Positions 51,562 through 60,837 of a stretch of 64,000 nucleotides of DNA are shown piece by piece. The first letter of the stretch is position 1. Each line of letters opens with the position of its first letter. The notes beneath the pieces are model-generated. The model was given only the letters and a program-made list of their open reading frames with translations, was not told where the DNA came from and made no database searches. Source of the stretch: an uncultured Oscillospiraceae bacterium (GTDB taxonomy: Bacteria; Bacillota; Clostridia; Oscillospirales; Oscillospiraceae); NCBI GenBank assembly GCA_934591815.1, contig CAKTPV010000006.1, positions 1 through 64,000 on the forward strand. The letters are read 5' to 3'. The position numbers and the translations under genes are program-made.

Positions 51562-53058
51562 TCAACGAACACGGGGGATCAGCAGCATTTTATCCGGCAG
51601 TTCCTCTCCCTCCAGCCGGTTGACGGCACGCAGCAGGTCCTCATCGGTGCGGTACTGCTTGGCTGCGTCCCACAGAGTCTCACCCGGCAGCAGACGGCGC
51701 AGCACCAGAGACGGCGTCTGTTCCTGCTCCTCCGGCTCCAGCAGCTCGCCGCCGCAGACGGTGACCAGCGGCTCCTGACGCACATCCTCTGCCAGGAACT
51801 CCACCACCTGCCGTACGTCGCAGCCGCCGGTGCCAAGCTGTACCCCCGGCCCGCCGGACAGGCCGCAGCACAGCCCCTGCACCGCCTCCTTCACAGGCAG
51901 CACCACCTCCGAGGTGCGCTCGGTCACGGCGGGCGAGTCGTTCTCATCCAGATACAGCAGCCTCGTCCGTACCGTGGTACGCAGCGCCGTCCGCCCCTCC
52001 TCCGTCGTAACGGCGGCGTTGGCGCAGTCCGTCTCGGTGATGAAGAAAAACGGCTTGTTCCCGCCAAAATCCAGATGCTCCACTGTCTCCTCCCGCAGAA
52101 CGCGGTCAGGACGTGCGACTGGGAGGGTCACCGTCTCCTGCTCCAGACGCACCGGCTGGCGGATGCTGTACAGATCCTCCACGCAGATGCAGCGCTCCGT
52201 GCGGTAGGCGCACAGCAGCAGCCGCAGCTCTACGGTGACGGAGAGCCCGCCGCCATTGTCGGAGCGCAGCACCCGCGCCTCGCCGCCGGTGAGGCAGAGC
52301 CGAACCGCGTATTCGCCGTCCTCCGGCAGACCGCCGCCGTCCAGGATCTGGGACAGGGGCAGCTCCGTGTCGTATGTATGCAGCTGCTGATCCTGTCCAC
52401 GGTACAGCGCGGACAACGCGGCCTCCCCCTTTACCACCAGCTTATTTCCCACCGTGCGGCAGCTGGTAAGCCGGGGATACAGCCGGTACAGCAGCAGCTC
52501 CTCCGGCACCGGTGACACCTGCACCTCCTGGGTCACGGTGATATCCCGCTCCACGACTGCGTCCAGCAGACTGCACACATGGTCCCGGCACCGGACACGC
52601 AGGGCGGCGTTCTCCTCCGTCCCGCTGCAAACGCGGCGAACGGCGCGGACATAGCCGGTCATGGTCACCTCCGGCAAAAGGCGTATGTACAGCTTCCGGG
52701 CCGTAACAGCCTGTGCCTCTACCCGAAGCAGCCGCCCCGTGGCCCAGATGAGCTGCGCGGATGCCAGCTCCCGATCCTCTGCCGCGCAGGAAAAGGGTAC
52801 GGATACCGTCAGACTGCGAAGACCGGTGCTTTCCTCCGACGTATACAGCACGGTGACACGGATCATACCGGACACCGTGACCCGCTCCTCCGAGGCAGTT
52901 TTCTCCCGGATATACAGCTGCCCGCAGGCGGTGACGATCCGCGTCATGTCGGGGCAGTATTCCGCGATGGCGGTCTCCATTGTCTCCTCATGGCTGACCG
53001 CCGTGTGACCTGTCTTTTCCCAGCAGGTCAGATCTGTAAACTGTAAGCCTAATTCCAT
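51562..53058 (-). CDS. SipL-like spore protein: DUF3794 (SPOCS) repeats plus LysM
   Basis: 498 residues. Repeated SPOCS/DUF3794 units (for example residues about 30-150, 170-290 and 310-430, each with a VTVSGMIRVTVLY-like strand set) and a C-terminal LysM domain (LRRLLPGETLWDAAKQYRTDEDLL...). This is the architecture of SipL, which in Clostridium tethers the spore coat to the forespore through SpoIVA. It is near spoVM, another coat-localising gene, which supports the call. Confidence 0.85.
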   Translation of the reverse strand: MELGLQFTDLTCWEKTGHTAVSHEETMETAIAEYCPDMTRIVTACGQLYIREKTASEERVTVSGMIRVTVLYTSEESTGLRSLTVSVPFSCAAEDRELASAQLIWATGRLLRVEAQAVTARKLYIRLLPEVTMTGYVRAVRRVCSGTEENAALRVRCRDHVCSLLDAVVERDITVTQEVQVSPVPEELLLYRLYPRLTSCRTVGNKLVVKGEAALSALYRGQDQQLHTYDTELPLSQILDGGGLPEDGEYAVRLCLTGGEARVLRSDNGGGLSVTVELRLLLCAYRTERCICVEDLYSIRQPVRLEQETVTLPVARPDRVLREETVEHLDFGGNKPFFFITETDCANAAVTTEEGRTALRTTVRTRLLYLDENDSPAVTERTSEVVLPVKEAVQGLCCGLSGGPGVQLGTGGCDVRQVVEFLAEDVRQEPLVTVCGGELLEPEEQEQTPSLVLRRLLPGETLWDAAKQYRTDEDLLRAVNRLEGEELPDKMLLIPRVR

Positions 53059-53113
53059 GGTCTTGCCCTCTCATTTCTCCATGATACTTCATGGTATGAG
53101 CAGGCGGTCTCCG

Positions 53114-53188
53114 TTATTCCCGCATCCCGAAAAGGCTCCGCAACAGACCGCGCAGGATGCGCGGCGACTTCCAGACAACGATCTTCAT
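53114..53188 (-). CDS. spoVM: Stage V sporulation protein SpoVM
   Basis: 24 residues, starting MKIVVWKSPRILRGLL and ending GMRE. It fits SpoVM: a tiny amphipathic helix with Pro at position 9 and basic and hydrophobic residues alternating, which recognises the curved forespore membrane and recruits the coat base. AGGAGG lies 7 nt before the ATG, inside the end of the previous gene. In other Firmicutes spoVM lies close to rsgA/prkC/prpC, as here. Confidence 0.85.
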   Translation of the reverse strand: MKIVVWKSPRILRGLLRSLFGMRE

Positions 53189-53193
53189 ACAAC

Positions 53194-53355
53194 TTACCTC
53201 CTATTTCTCAGACAGACGATCCCGCAGGCGATCAGCAGAAATGCCACCAGAAACATCAGAACCCCCACAGGAAAAACAGCCGCGATCAGGATGCCCAGTC
53301 CCAATGCCAGCGCACAGACGCCGATGATCATTCCACCGCAGTTCCACCCTCTCAT
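53194..53355 (-). CDS. Small membrane protein before spoVM
   Basis: 53 residues starting MRGWNCGGM, with two hydrophobic helices (about 8-28 and 31-48) and a basic end (RNRR). AGGGGG lies upstream of the ATG. Its last codons contain the ribosome site of spoVM, so the two are probably co-translated. Family not recognised. Confidence 0.7.
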   Translation of the reverse strand: MRGWNCGGMIIGVCALALGLGILIAAVFPVGVLMFLVAFLLIACGIVCLRNRR

Positions 53356-53420
53356 AGCAGGACCCCCTCTGCTCCAGTATATGGACGCAGAAAAAGCGGA
53401 GTGCATCGCACTCCGCTTTT

Positions 53421-54302
53421 TTATTTCTTTTCCCACGCCTTCAGATCCTTCAGTTCCTCGTACAGACGGACGTAGCTGCGGTGACGGCTGGGATGGATGT
53501 CCCCGTCCTTCACCGCCTGCAAAATGCGGCAGCCCTTTTCCTTGGTGTGGCTGCACCCCACAAAGCGGCACTGCCCCAGATAGGGTGCAAACTCCGGAAA
53601 CGTCTCCGGCAGATGTGCCTTCAGCTCCAGATCCATCTCCTGTGTGTCGAAGGAAGAAAAGCCCGGTGTATCAATGACCCATGTGTCGCCGCCCAGGGAG
53701 AACATCTCCACATGGCGTGTGGTATGGCGTCCACGGCCCAGCGCCTTGCTGACCTCGCCCACCGGCAGCGTCAGTTCCGGCAGCAGAGCATTCAGGATGC
53801 TGGACTTTCCTACGCCGGAATTTCCTGTAAAGGCATTCAGCTTACCAGCTATTGCAGCACGCAGCGCATCCATGCCCTCCCCTGTTGCGGCGCTGAGACG
53901 CAGCACCTGTATGGCGGAATGGCAATAGATATCGTACAGCTCCTCCGCCGGGTCGAGGTCGCACTTATTCAGGCACAGCAGCACCCGGCAGCCCTTCAGC
54001 GATGCGATGGCAGCTATGCGGTCAATGAGGTACGGCTCTGTCACCGGAATGGCGGCGCTGGCGATGATGACCAGCTGGTCGATGTTGGCCGCAGCGGGTC
54101 GTAGGAACAGGTTCCGCCGAGGCTCCACCGCCTCCACGAAACCCTCGCCGCCGCCCAGCTCGCGCACCTGCACCCAGTCGCCCACCAGCGGGCTCAGTCC
54201 CTCGCGCCGGAATTTGCCGCGGGCGCGGCATTGCAGCACCTCCGCGCCGGTGTTCACGTAATAGAAGCCGCTGAGGGCCTTCTCAATGCGCCCCCGGCTC
54301 AA
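53421..54302 (-). CDS. rsgA: Ribosome small-subunit-dependent GTPase RsgA
   Basis: 293 residues. OB fold (about 1-65), then a circularly permuted GTPase domain in the order G4 LCLNKCDLD, G1 GNSGVGKSSILNALL, G3 DTPGFSSF, and a C-terminal zinc finger (CRFVGCSHTKEKGC). It helps 30S maturation. The start overlaps the prkC stop by 4 nt. Confidence 0.95.
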   Translation of the reverse strand: MSRGRIEKALSGFYYVNTGAEVLQCRARGKFRREGLSPLVGDWVQVRELGGGEGFVEAVEPRRNLFLRPAAANIDQLVIIASAAIPVTEPYLIDRIAAIASLKGCRVLLCLNKCDLDPAEELYDIYCHSAIQVLRLSAATGEGMDALRAAIAGKLNAFTGNSGVGKSSILNALLPELTLPVGEVSKALGRGRHTTRHVEMFSLGGDTWVIDTPGFSSFDTQEMDLELKAHLPETFPEFAPYLGQCRFVGCSHTKEKGCRILQAVKDGDIHPSRHRSYVRLYEELKDLKAWEKK

Positions 54303-56254
54303 AAGGTGATCTCCTGTGAGGGGGAGGACGCCACCGTGTTGTCATTGATACAGGTGAAGTAGGCGCGGACCAGAGAGCCCCGGCCCACCTGGCCGGTAAA
54401 GGTATAGCTGGTCTTCTTCAGGTTGGAGCTGAGGTACTGACTGTCCACGATCGCGCCGTCCTGCTCGAACTCCACCTTGATCATGCCGTCCATATCCTCC
54501 GGCAGTGAAAATTCCACCGTCTTGGTACGGGTCACGATATCCTCCTCACCGGTGCCGCTGACGGTAAAGACGATCTGCGTACCGCCATCCACCACCTCGC
54601 CGGGCTGGATGCTCTGGTCGGTGATCCGTCCCGTCTCCACCTCTGTGTATGGGTCGAACGCCGGCTGCCCCACAGTCAGTCCCATGTCCTGGGCGTCCTT
54701 GATGGCGATGGCAATATCCTCTCCCACAAAGCTGGGAACGGTCACCGACTTGGGGCCGGTGCTGATGTAAAGCGTGATCTTCTGTCCCTTTTTCAGCTGC
54801 TCACCGGCCTCCGGCACGGTGGAGATCACGGTATCCTTGGCGCGGGTATCGGAGTTCTGGCTCAGGAACTCTAATTGCAGATCCAGGTTCAGCTCCTGCA
54901 GCTCGATACGCGCCTGCCGGTATTCCTTACCGGTCATATCCGGCATAGGTACCTTTTCCTCCTCCGCCGCCACATAGACCTCAATGACGAAGTTGCTCTT
55001 GCGGCTGCGTCCTGCCTCCGGAGACTGCTCAACGATCTGCCCCGCCGCGTAGGCATCCGAGCGCAGCGCACCCTTGACGACGATCTCGAAAACATCCTTT
55101 ACGCCGTCCGCGAGCTGGGCCTCCTCCACGGTCATACCGCGCACATCAGGGACCTCATAGCTCTTGTTGTTGCCGGCGGGGCCGAAATCGCCCAAGATCA
55201 GCTTGAACAGCAGGAACACCAGCACCAGCGCCGCCGCAAAGATGCCCGCCATAATGGCGATGGACTTCTTATCCCGGAAGCGGACATCCTCCTCCGGCTC
55301 ATCGCGGCGCACCTGCTCCGTCCGCTTTTTTACCGCGGTAGCCACCTGCGCCGTAGGCAGAGGCATGGTCGGTTCGCTGTCCGGCTGCACCGCTGTCAAT
55401 TCCTTGCGGATATAGTCCATATCCACGGTGGGATCCTTGCGGAATTTCTCCAGATCCTCCAGCATGGCGTCCGCCGTCGGATAGCGCTTGTCCGGATCGC
55501 TGTTCATCGCCTTCATGCAGATCAGCTCCAGCGGCTCCGGAATGTCCGGGTCTATATCCCGGGGCGCCAGCGGCACGGAGCTGAGGTGCTGGATGGCCAC
55601 GGACACGGCGGAATCCCCCTCAAAGGGCAGCCGCCCGGTCAGCATCTCATACAGCACCACACCGGCGGAGTAGATGTCGGAGCGGGCGTCGATCCGGTCG
55701 CCCCGGGCCTGCTCCGGCGAGATATAGTGGACGGAGCCGAGGGCCTCCTGTGTCAGGGTCTGGCTGGCGTTGGCCAGACAGGCGATGCCGAAGTCGGCCA
55801 CCTTCACGCTGCCGTCCCGCAGCACCATAATGTTCTGGGGCTTGATGTCCCGGTGGATGATGCCCCGGCTGTGGGCGTGGCTCAGCCCGCGCATGATCTG
55901 GGTGATAAAGTGCAGGGACTCCCGCCAGTCCATGCGGCCCCGCCGCTCCATGTACTGCTTCAGCGTGATGCCGTCGATCAGCTCCATGACGATATATTCC
56001 GTCTCGCCGCTGGTGGACACGTCGTACACCGACACGATGTTGGCGTGGGACAGCTGTGCCACGGCGCGGGATTCATCCCGGAAGCGGCGGCGGAAATCGG
56101 CGTTATCCGCCAGATCACTCTTCAATATCTTGACGGCCACCAGACGGTTCAGGCGATGACATCTGGCCTTATATACATTTGCCATGCCGCCGGAACCGAT
56201 CAACTCCAGAATTTCATAGCGATCGTCCAGCATACGTCCTATGTATTGATCCAT
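54299..56254 (-). CDS. prkC: Ser/Thr kinase PrkC with PASTA repeats
   Basis: 651 residues. Kinase domain (12-265) with GSGGMANVYKA, VAVKIL, HRDIKPQN, DFGIA and SPEQA; a membrane span (about 332-352); extracellular PASTA repeats (for example VPDVRGMTVEEAQ, MPDMTGKEYRQARIEL, VPSFVGEDIAIAIKDAQ) and a C-terminal beta domain. It senses peptidoglycan fragments and signals growth or germination. It lies between its phosphatase and rsgA, the standard arrangement. Confidence 0.95.
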   Translation of the reverse strand: MDQYIGRMLDDRYEILELIGSGGMANVYKARCHRLNRLVAVKILKSDLADNADFRRRFRDESRAVAQLSHANIVSVYDVSTSGETEYIVMELIDGITLKQYMERRGRMDWRESLHFITQIMRGLSHAHSRGIIHRDIKPQNIMVLRDGSVKVADFGIACLANASQTLTQEALGSVHYISPEQARGDRIDARSDIYSAGVVLYEMLTGRLPFEGDSAVSVAIQHLSSVPLAPRDIDPDIPEPLELICMKAMNSDPDKRYPTADAMLEDLEKFRKDPTVDMDYIRKELTAVQPDSEPTMPLPTAQVATAVKKRTEQVRRDEPEEDVRFRDKKSIAIMAGIFAAALVLVFLLFKLILGDFGPAGNNKSYEVPDVRGMTVEEAQLADGVKDVFEIVVKGALRSDAYAAGQIVEQSPEAGRSRKSNFVIEVYVAAEEEKVPMPDMTGKEYRQARIELQELNLDLQLEFLSQNSDTRAKDTVISTVPEAGEQLKKGQKITLYISTGPKSVTVPSFVGEDIAIAIKDAQDMGLTVGQPAFDPYTEVETGRITDQSIQPGEVVDGGTQIVFTVSGTGEEDIVTRTKTVEFSLPEDMDGMIKVEFEQDGAIVDSQYLSSNLKKTSYTFTGQVGRGSLVRAYFTCINDNTVASSPSQEITF

Positions 56255-56267
56255 GTTGTCATCTCCT

Positions 56268-56999
56268 TCATTCGTTCATCAGCAGCACCGCCGTGATATT
56301 GTCCGGTGCGCCGCGCCGCAGCGATATCTGCAGCAGGTGATCCAGACAGCTCTCAATATCGCCGTCATGAAGCACCTCAAAAAGCATCTCCTGATCGGAG
56401 ACGGTGTTGACCAGTCCGTCTGTGCACAGCAGGATGAAATCCCCCTGCCTCCAGGGCACGGAGAAGCTGTCGGCCTGCGCCTGTGCATCCGGTCCCAGTG
56501 CGCGGGTGATGAGATTGCGGCTGGGGTGACGGCGCGCCTCCTGCGGCGTGATATCGCCCTTCTCCACCATATTCTCCACCACGGAGTGATCCCGCGAGAT
56601 CTGCCGGATATCCTCCGCCGTAATGTAGTAGGCGCGGCTGTCGCCGATGTTGCCCACCATCACAAGATCCTCCCGCGCCAGTGCGCAGACCAGTGTGGTG
56701 CCCATGTGCTGGTAGTCCGCATTCTTGGCAGCCTCGCGGCGGATGGCATCGTTGGCCAAGGAAATGGCGTACAGCATCGCCTGCCGCATCTGCTCCTCCT
56801 CGGCGCTCTCCTGCAAAACCGCCCGCAGCTCCTTTTCGAACTGCTCCACAGCGATGCCGCTGGCAATGCGGCCCCCGTTGGTGCCGCCCATACCGTCGCA
56901 AACCACCGCTGCGCTGTAGCTGCCCACTGTAAACGCCGCATAGGCGTCCTGATTCTCACTGCGCACCAATCCGGTGTTGGTAATGCCCCACATTTTCAT
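56268..56999 (-). CDS. prpC: PP2C-type protein phosphatase PrpC
   Basis: 243 residues. PP2C metal-binding motifs RSENQDAY, VCDGMGGTNGG, GNIGDSRAYY, and DGLVNTVSDQE. It removes phosphates placed by PrkC. The ATG at 56999 overlaps the rlmN stop (TGATG), with AAGGAG upstream. Confidence 0.94.
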   Translation of the reverse strand: MKMWGITNTGLVRSENQDAYAAFTVGSYSAAVVCDGMGGTNGGRIASGIAVEQFEKELRAVLQESAEEEQMRQAMLYAISLANDAIRREAAKNADYQHMGTTLVCALAREDLVMVGNIGDSRAYYITAEDIRQISRDHSVVENMVEKGDITPQEARRHPSRNLITRALGPDAQAQADSFSVPWRQGDFILLCTDGLVNTVSDQEMLFEVLHDGDIESCLDHLLQISLRRGAPDNITAVLLMNE

Positions 57000-58036
57000 C
57001 ACAGGCCGCTCCTTCCCTGCTCCTCCATGGCCTTGCGCCGCAGCTGGCCGCAGGAGGCGTCGATATCGCCGCCGAGACTGCGCCGCACCGTGGCGGTGAT
57101 GCCATGGGATTCCAGACGCTTCTGAAACGCGGCAATGCGGCGGCTGGGCTTGTAGGGGCTCTCCACCACATCGTTCAGCGGGATCAGATTTACATGGCCC
57201 GGCATACCCCGCAGCTTTTTGGCGATCAGGTCTGCCTGCCAGTCGTTGTCATTGACGCCGTCGATCATGGCGTACTCAAAGCTGATGCGCCGTCCCGTCC
57301 GCTGGAAATAGCGGTGGCAGGCGTCGAACAGCAGCTCCACGTCATAGGCCCGGTTCACCGGCATGATGCGGCTGCGGGTCTCGCTGTCCGGCGCGTGCAG
57401 CGACACGGACAGCGTTAACTGCAATTCCTTCTCCGCCAGCGCGTCGATGCCCGGCACCACGCCGCAGGTGGACAGGCTGATATGCCGCATACCGATGTTC
57501 ATGCCGTCGGGGTGATTCACCAGTTCCAGAAAACGCAGCACGTTTTCCATATTATCCAGCGGCTCACCGATGCCCATCAGCACGATATTCGATACCTCCC
57601 GCCCGGAATCCAACTGGGTGAACAGTACCTGATCCAGCATCTCCGAGGGGCGCAGATCCCGCACCTTACCGGCGATGGTGCTGGCGCAGAACGCACAGCC
57701 CATGCGGCAGCCCACCTGCGACGAGATGCACACGGTGTTGCCGTGGTGGTACTGCATCAGCACCGTTTCGATGCAGTTGCCGTCGGACAGCTCCCACAGG
57801 TACTTGATGGTGCCGTCCAGCCGTGACTCCTGCTTCCGCGCCACCGTGGGCGCCGTGATAAAGCAGCCCGCCGCCAGCTTTTCCCGCAGCGGCTTGGAGA
57901 GATTCGTCATGTCCTCAAAGGACGTGACGCCCCGGTGCAGCCATGCAAAGACCTGCTTGGCGCGGAATGCCGGCTCCCCCAGTTCCTTGAGGAACCGGGC
58001 AAGCTCCTGCTGGGTCATGGATTTGATATCGGTCAT
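56999..58036 (-). CDS. rlmN: 23S rRNA (adenine2503-C2)-methyltransferase RlmN
   Basis: 345 residues. Radical SAM cluster CRMGCAFC (Cys-x3-Cys-x2-Cys, about 110-117), the GEPLDNMENVLR block and a C-terminal conserved Cys (DASCGQL). It methylates A2503 of 23S rRNA and some tRNAs. Located between rsmB and prpC. Confidence 0.96.
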   Translation of the reverse strand: MTDIKSMTQQELARFLKELGEPAFRAKQVFAWLHRGVTSFEDMTNLSKPLREKLAAGCFITAPTVARKQESRLDGTIKYLWELSDGNCIETVLMQYHHGNTVCISSQVGCRMGCAFCASTIAGKVRDLRPSEMLDQVLFTQLDSGREVSNIVLMGIGEPLDNMENVLRFLELVNHPDGMNIGMRHISLSTCGVVPGIDALAEKELQLTLSVSLHAPDSETRSRIMPVNRAYDVELLFDACHRYFQRTGRRISFEYAMIDGVNDNDWQADLIAKKLRGMPGHVNLIPLNDVVESPYKPSRRIAAFQKRLESHGITATVRRSLGGDIDASCGQLRRKAMEEQGRSGL

Positions 58037-58049
58037 AAAAGCTCCTTGC

Positions 58050-59387
58050 TTATTTCTTGCGCATCCGGCAGATGTAGAACCCGTCTGTACCGTAGCGCTG
58101 AGGCCACAGCGTCAGCTGTCCGCAGCAGCCGCCGATGGGCTGCGGCAGGGAAAAGGGTTCCATCTCAAAGTCCGGGTGCGTATCCAAAAACGCCGTGGTG
58201 ACGCCCTCGTTTTCCTCCGGCAGCACCGTACAGGTGGAGTACACCAGCACACCGCCGGGCCGCACATAGGCGGCTGCGTTGTCCAGAATGGCACTTTGGA
58301 TGGCCGGCAGCTCCGCCAGCTCCTTGGGGTCCTTGTAGCGGATATCCGGCTTCTTCCGAATGATGCCAAGCCCTGAGCAGGGTACATCCGCCACCACAAG
58401 GTCGGCGGCGTTTTCCCACGCTGCGTGGCGCTCCCGCCCGTCGGCCAGCGCCGTCCGGACGGAGTGGATGCCAAGGCGCTCCGCGCCCCGCTCAATGAGC
58501 GACAGCTTGTGGGGGTGGACATCGCAGGAGAGGATATCTCCCCTGTCCTTCTGATCAATGGCCAGCGCAAAGGATTTGCCGCCCGGTGCGGCGCACATAT
58601 CCAGCACCCGATCTGTCTCCCCCGGCGCCGCCACCGTCGCCACCAGACGGGCGGCGGCGTCCTGCACGGTGAAGTGTCCCTCCGTAAAGGCAGGCAGGCG
58701 CTCTAAGTCACCGGTGGCGGACACCTCAAAGCAGCCCGCCAGCCACGGGTGGGCGCGTACCGTCACACCGGCAGCCCGCAGCTCCTTTTCCAGCTCCTCC
58801 GCCGTGATCTTCAGCGTGTTGGTCTGGATGGTGGTGGGGACGATCTCGTTGTTCATCCGGAGATAGTCCTCCGCCTCCTCCGCGCCCACCACGTCGATGA
58901 GGCGGCGCACCAGCCACTTGGGATGGCTGTACCGCACGGACAGATAGTCCGCCGTCGTGCCCTGGGGCAGCGCCGGCATATCCATCCAGTTGGCGACGAA
59001 CTTCCGCAGCACCGCGTTGACCATACCGGCGGCCTTGGGGCGGCCCCACCGCTTGGTCATCTCCACCGCCTCGTTGACGGCGGCGCGGTGGGGGATCTTG
59101 TCCATAAATAAGATCTGATACCCGCCGATCCGCAGAATGTTCAGGATCACCGGCTCCAGCCGGTGGGGCTTCTGGCTGCACCAGCAGCCGATATAGTAGT
59201 CCAGCAGACCGCGGTTCTGAATGACACCGTAGGCAAGGCGCGTGCAAAGCGCCGCCTCCCGGCTGTCCAGTCCGTTTTTCGCAATGGTGCGCTTCAGGCT
59301 GCCGTCCGACCACGCATTGGCGCGGCTGACCTGCATCAGCACCTCCAACGCCGTGTCACGGGCGCTGCTTCGCTGCATCTCGCTCAT
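58050..59387 (-). CDS. rsmB: 16S rRNA (cytosine967-C5)-methyltransferase RsmB
   Basis: 445 residues. An N-terminal NusB-like RNA-binding domain (about 1-140) and a methyltransferase domain with DMCAAPGGKSFALA, SCDVHPHKLSLIERGAERLG and the catalytic DVPCSGLGIIRKKPD. The start overlaps the fmt stop by 4 nt. Confidence 0.95.
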   Translation of the reverse strand: MSEMQRSSARDTALEVLMQVSRANAWSDGSLKRTIAKNGLDSREAALCTRLAYGVIQNRGLLDYYIGCWCSQKPHRLEPVILNILRIGGYQILFMDKIPHRAAVNEAVEMTKRWGRPKAAGMVNAVLRKFVANWMDMPALPQGTTADYLSVRYSHPKWLVRRLIDVVGAEEAEDYLRMNNEIVPTTIQTNTLKITAEELEKELRAAGVTVRAHPWLAGCFEVSATGDLERLPAFTEGHFTVQDAAARLVATVAAPGETDRVLDMCAAPGGKSFALAIDQKDRGDILSCDVHPHKLSLIERGAERLGIHSVRTALADGRERHAAWENAADLVVADVPCSGLGIIRKKPDIRYKDPKELAELPAIQSAILDNAAAYVRPGGVLVYSTCTVLPEENEGVTTAFLDTHPDFEMEPFSLPQPIGGCCGQLTLWPQRYGTDGFYICRMRKK

Positions 59388-60304
59388 GCGTCCACCTGCA
59401 CGGGATGACCCCGCAGATAGTCGGCCGCCGCCATGCGCTTGCCGCCCTCCGCCTGCAGCTCCAGAATGCGGAGCAGCCGCCCGTCGCCGCAGGCGATGGC
59501 GAGCCCCTGCTTTCCGGCCTCGGCGATCTTACCGGCGGCCAGCGCCGTCTCGCCGCCCACGGCGGTGCGGTAGACCTTCACGCTTTTTCCATCCAGCGTC
59601 ATGGACGCGCAGGGCCACGGGATGAGACCCCGCACCTGATCGTGGAGCTGCCGGGCGCTCCTGGAGAAGTCCAGCGGCGACAAGCTGCGGTCCAGCATAG
59701 GCGCGTAGGTGTAGGCGCTGTGATCCTGCGGCGTCCGGACGGCGGTGCCGTCATGCAGCCGCTCCACTGCCTCGGCCAACGCATCCGCGCCCAGCACGGC
59801 CAGCCGCATCGTCAGCGTTTGCGCGTCCTCATCGGGGTCGATGGCCGTCTCGCGGCAGAGGATCACATCCCCGGCGTCCAGCTCCTTGGCCATATACATG
59901 ATGGTGACACCGGTGACGCTGTCCCCATTGAGGATCGCCCAGTTGATGGGCGCCGCGCCCCGGTATTTCGGCAAAATAGAGGAGTGAACGTTGATAGAGC
60001 CATAGGGCGGCGTGTTCAAAATATCCTCCGGCAGTATCCTGCCGTAGGCCGCCACCACGATCAGCTCCGGCGCCAGCTCCTCCACGAGGCGCAGCGCCTC
60101 GCCGTCCCGCAGCTTCACCGGCTGGTACACGGGGATGCCAACCGTCAGGGCATATTCCTTTACAGGAGAAAACGCCATTTTATGTCCACGGTTTTTGGGC
60201 TTGTCCGGCTGGGTGAACACGCCGCACACGTCGTGGCCGTCTTCCACCAGCCGTTTCAGGGACGCCACGGCAAAGTCGGGCGTCCCCATAAACAGTATTC
60301 TCAT
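59384..60304 (-). CDS. fmt: Methionyl-tRNA formyltransferase
   Basis: 306 residues starting MRILFMGTPDFAVAS. Catalytic Asn-His-Asp region: NVHSSILPKYRGAAPINWAIL and the folate-type motif GVTIMYMAKELDAGDVI. It formylates initiator Met-tRNA. The ATG at 60304 overlaps the def stop. A longer in-frame reading overlaps def and is unsupported. Confidence 0.96.
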   Translation of the reverse strand: MRILFMGTPDFAVASLKRLVEDGHDVCGVFTQPDKPKNRGHKMAFSPVKEYALTVGIPVYQPVKLRDGEALRLVEELAPELIVVAAYGRILPEDILNTPPYGSINVHSSILPKYRGAAPINWAILNGDSVTGVTIMYMAKELDAGDVILCRETAIDPDEDAQTLTMRLAVLGADALAEAVERLHDGTAVRTPQDHSAYTYAPMLDRSLSPLDFSRSARQLHDQVRGLIPWPCASMTLDGKSVKVYRTAVGGETALAAGKIAEAGKQGLAIACGDGRLLRILELQAEGGKRMAAADYLRGHPVQVDA

Positions 60305-60813
60305 TCGTCCTCGTCTCCGTTCTCCGCCTCGCACTGGCGGATGTACGCCTCCAGCTCCTCCTCGGTCAGCAGGTGATCCGTATGCTCCACGAACAGATGG
60401 CCGTCCAGATGCTCGATCTCGTGGCAGAAGCAGCGGGCGGTCAGTCCCTCGTCCTCCACCTCGAACCAGTCACCGTTCCGATCCTGCGCCCGGACGCGCA
60501 CGATCTCCGGGCGGGTGACCTCGCCGTATTTCCCGGGAACGCTGAGGCAGCCCTCCAGACCGGTCTGCTCACCCTCGGTGCGGATGATCTCCGGGTTCAC
60601 CAGCTCGATGAGCTGCTCCTCCTCGTCCAGCACCACGCAGACACGGCGCAGCACGCCGACCTGCGGGGCGGCCAGACCCACGCCGCCGGAATCCGCCAGC
60701 GTATCCGCCAGATCGTCCAGCAGCGTATGCAGACGGCCGTTAAAGTCCGTCACCGGACGGCATACCTTGGTCAGGCAAGGCTCTCCTTGTAAAGCAATTT
60801 TCCTTAACGCCAT
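60301..60813 (-). CDS. def: Peptide deformylase
   Basis: 170 residues. Motif 1 GVGLAAPQVG, motif 2 EGCLSVP (metal Cys) and motif 3 CHEIEHLDG (HExxH). It removes the N-formyl group. It is paired with fmt, which makes the substrate. Confidence 0.97.
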   Translation of the reverse strand: MALRKIALQGEPCLTKVCRPVTDFNGRLHTLLDDLADTLADSGGVGLAAPQVGVLRRVCVVLDEEEQLIELVNPEIIRTEGEQTGLEGCLSVPGKYGEVTRPEIVRVRAQDRNGDWFEVEDEGLTARCFCHEIEHLDGHLFVEHTDHLLTEEELEAYIRQCEAENGDEDE

Positions 60814-60837
60814 TGTTCTTACCTCGCTTTTTCAGAG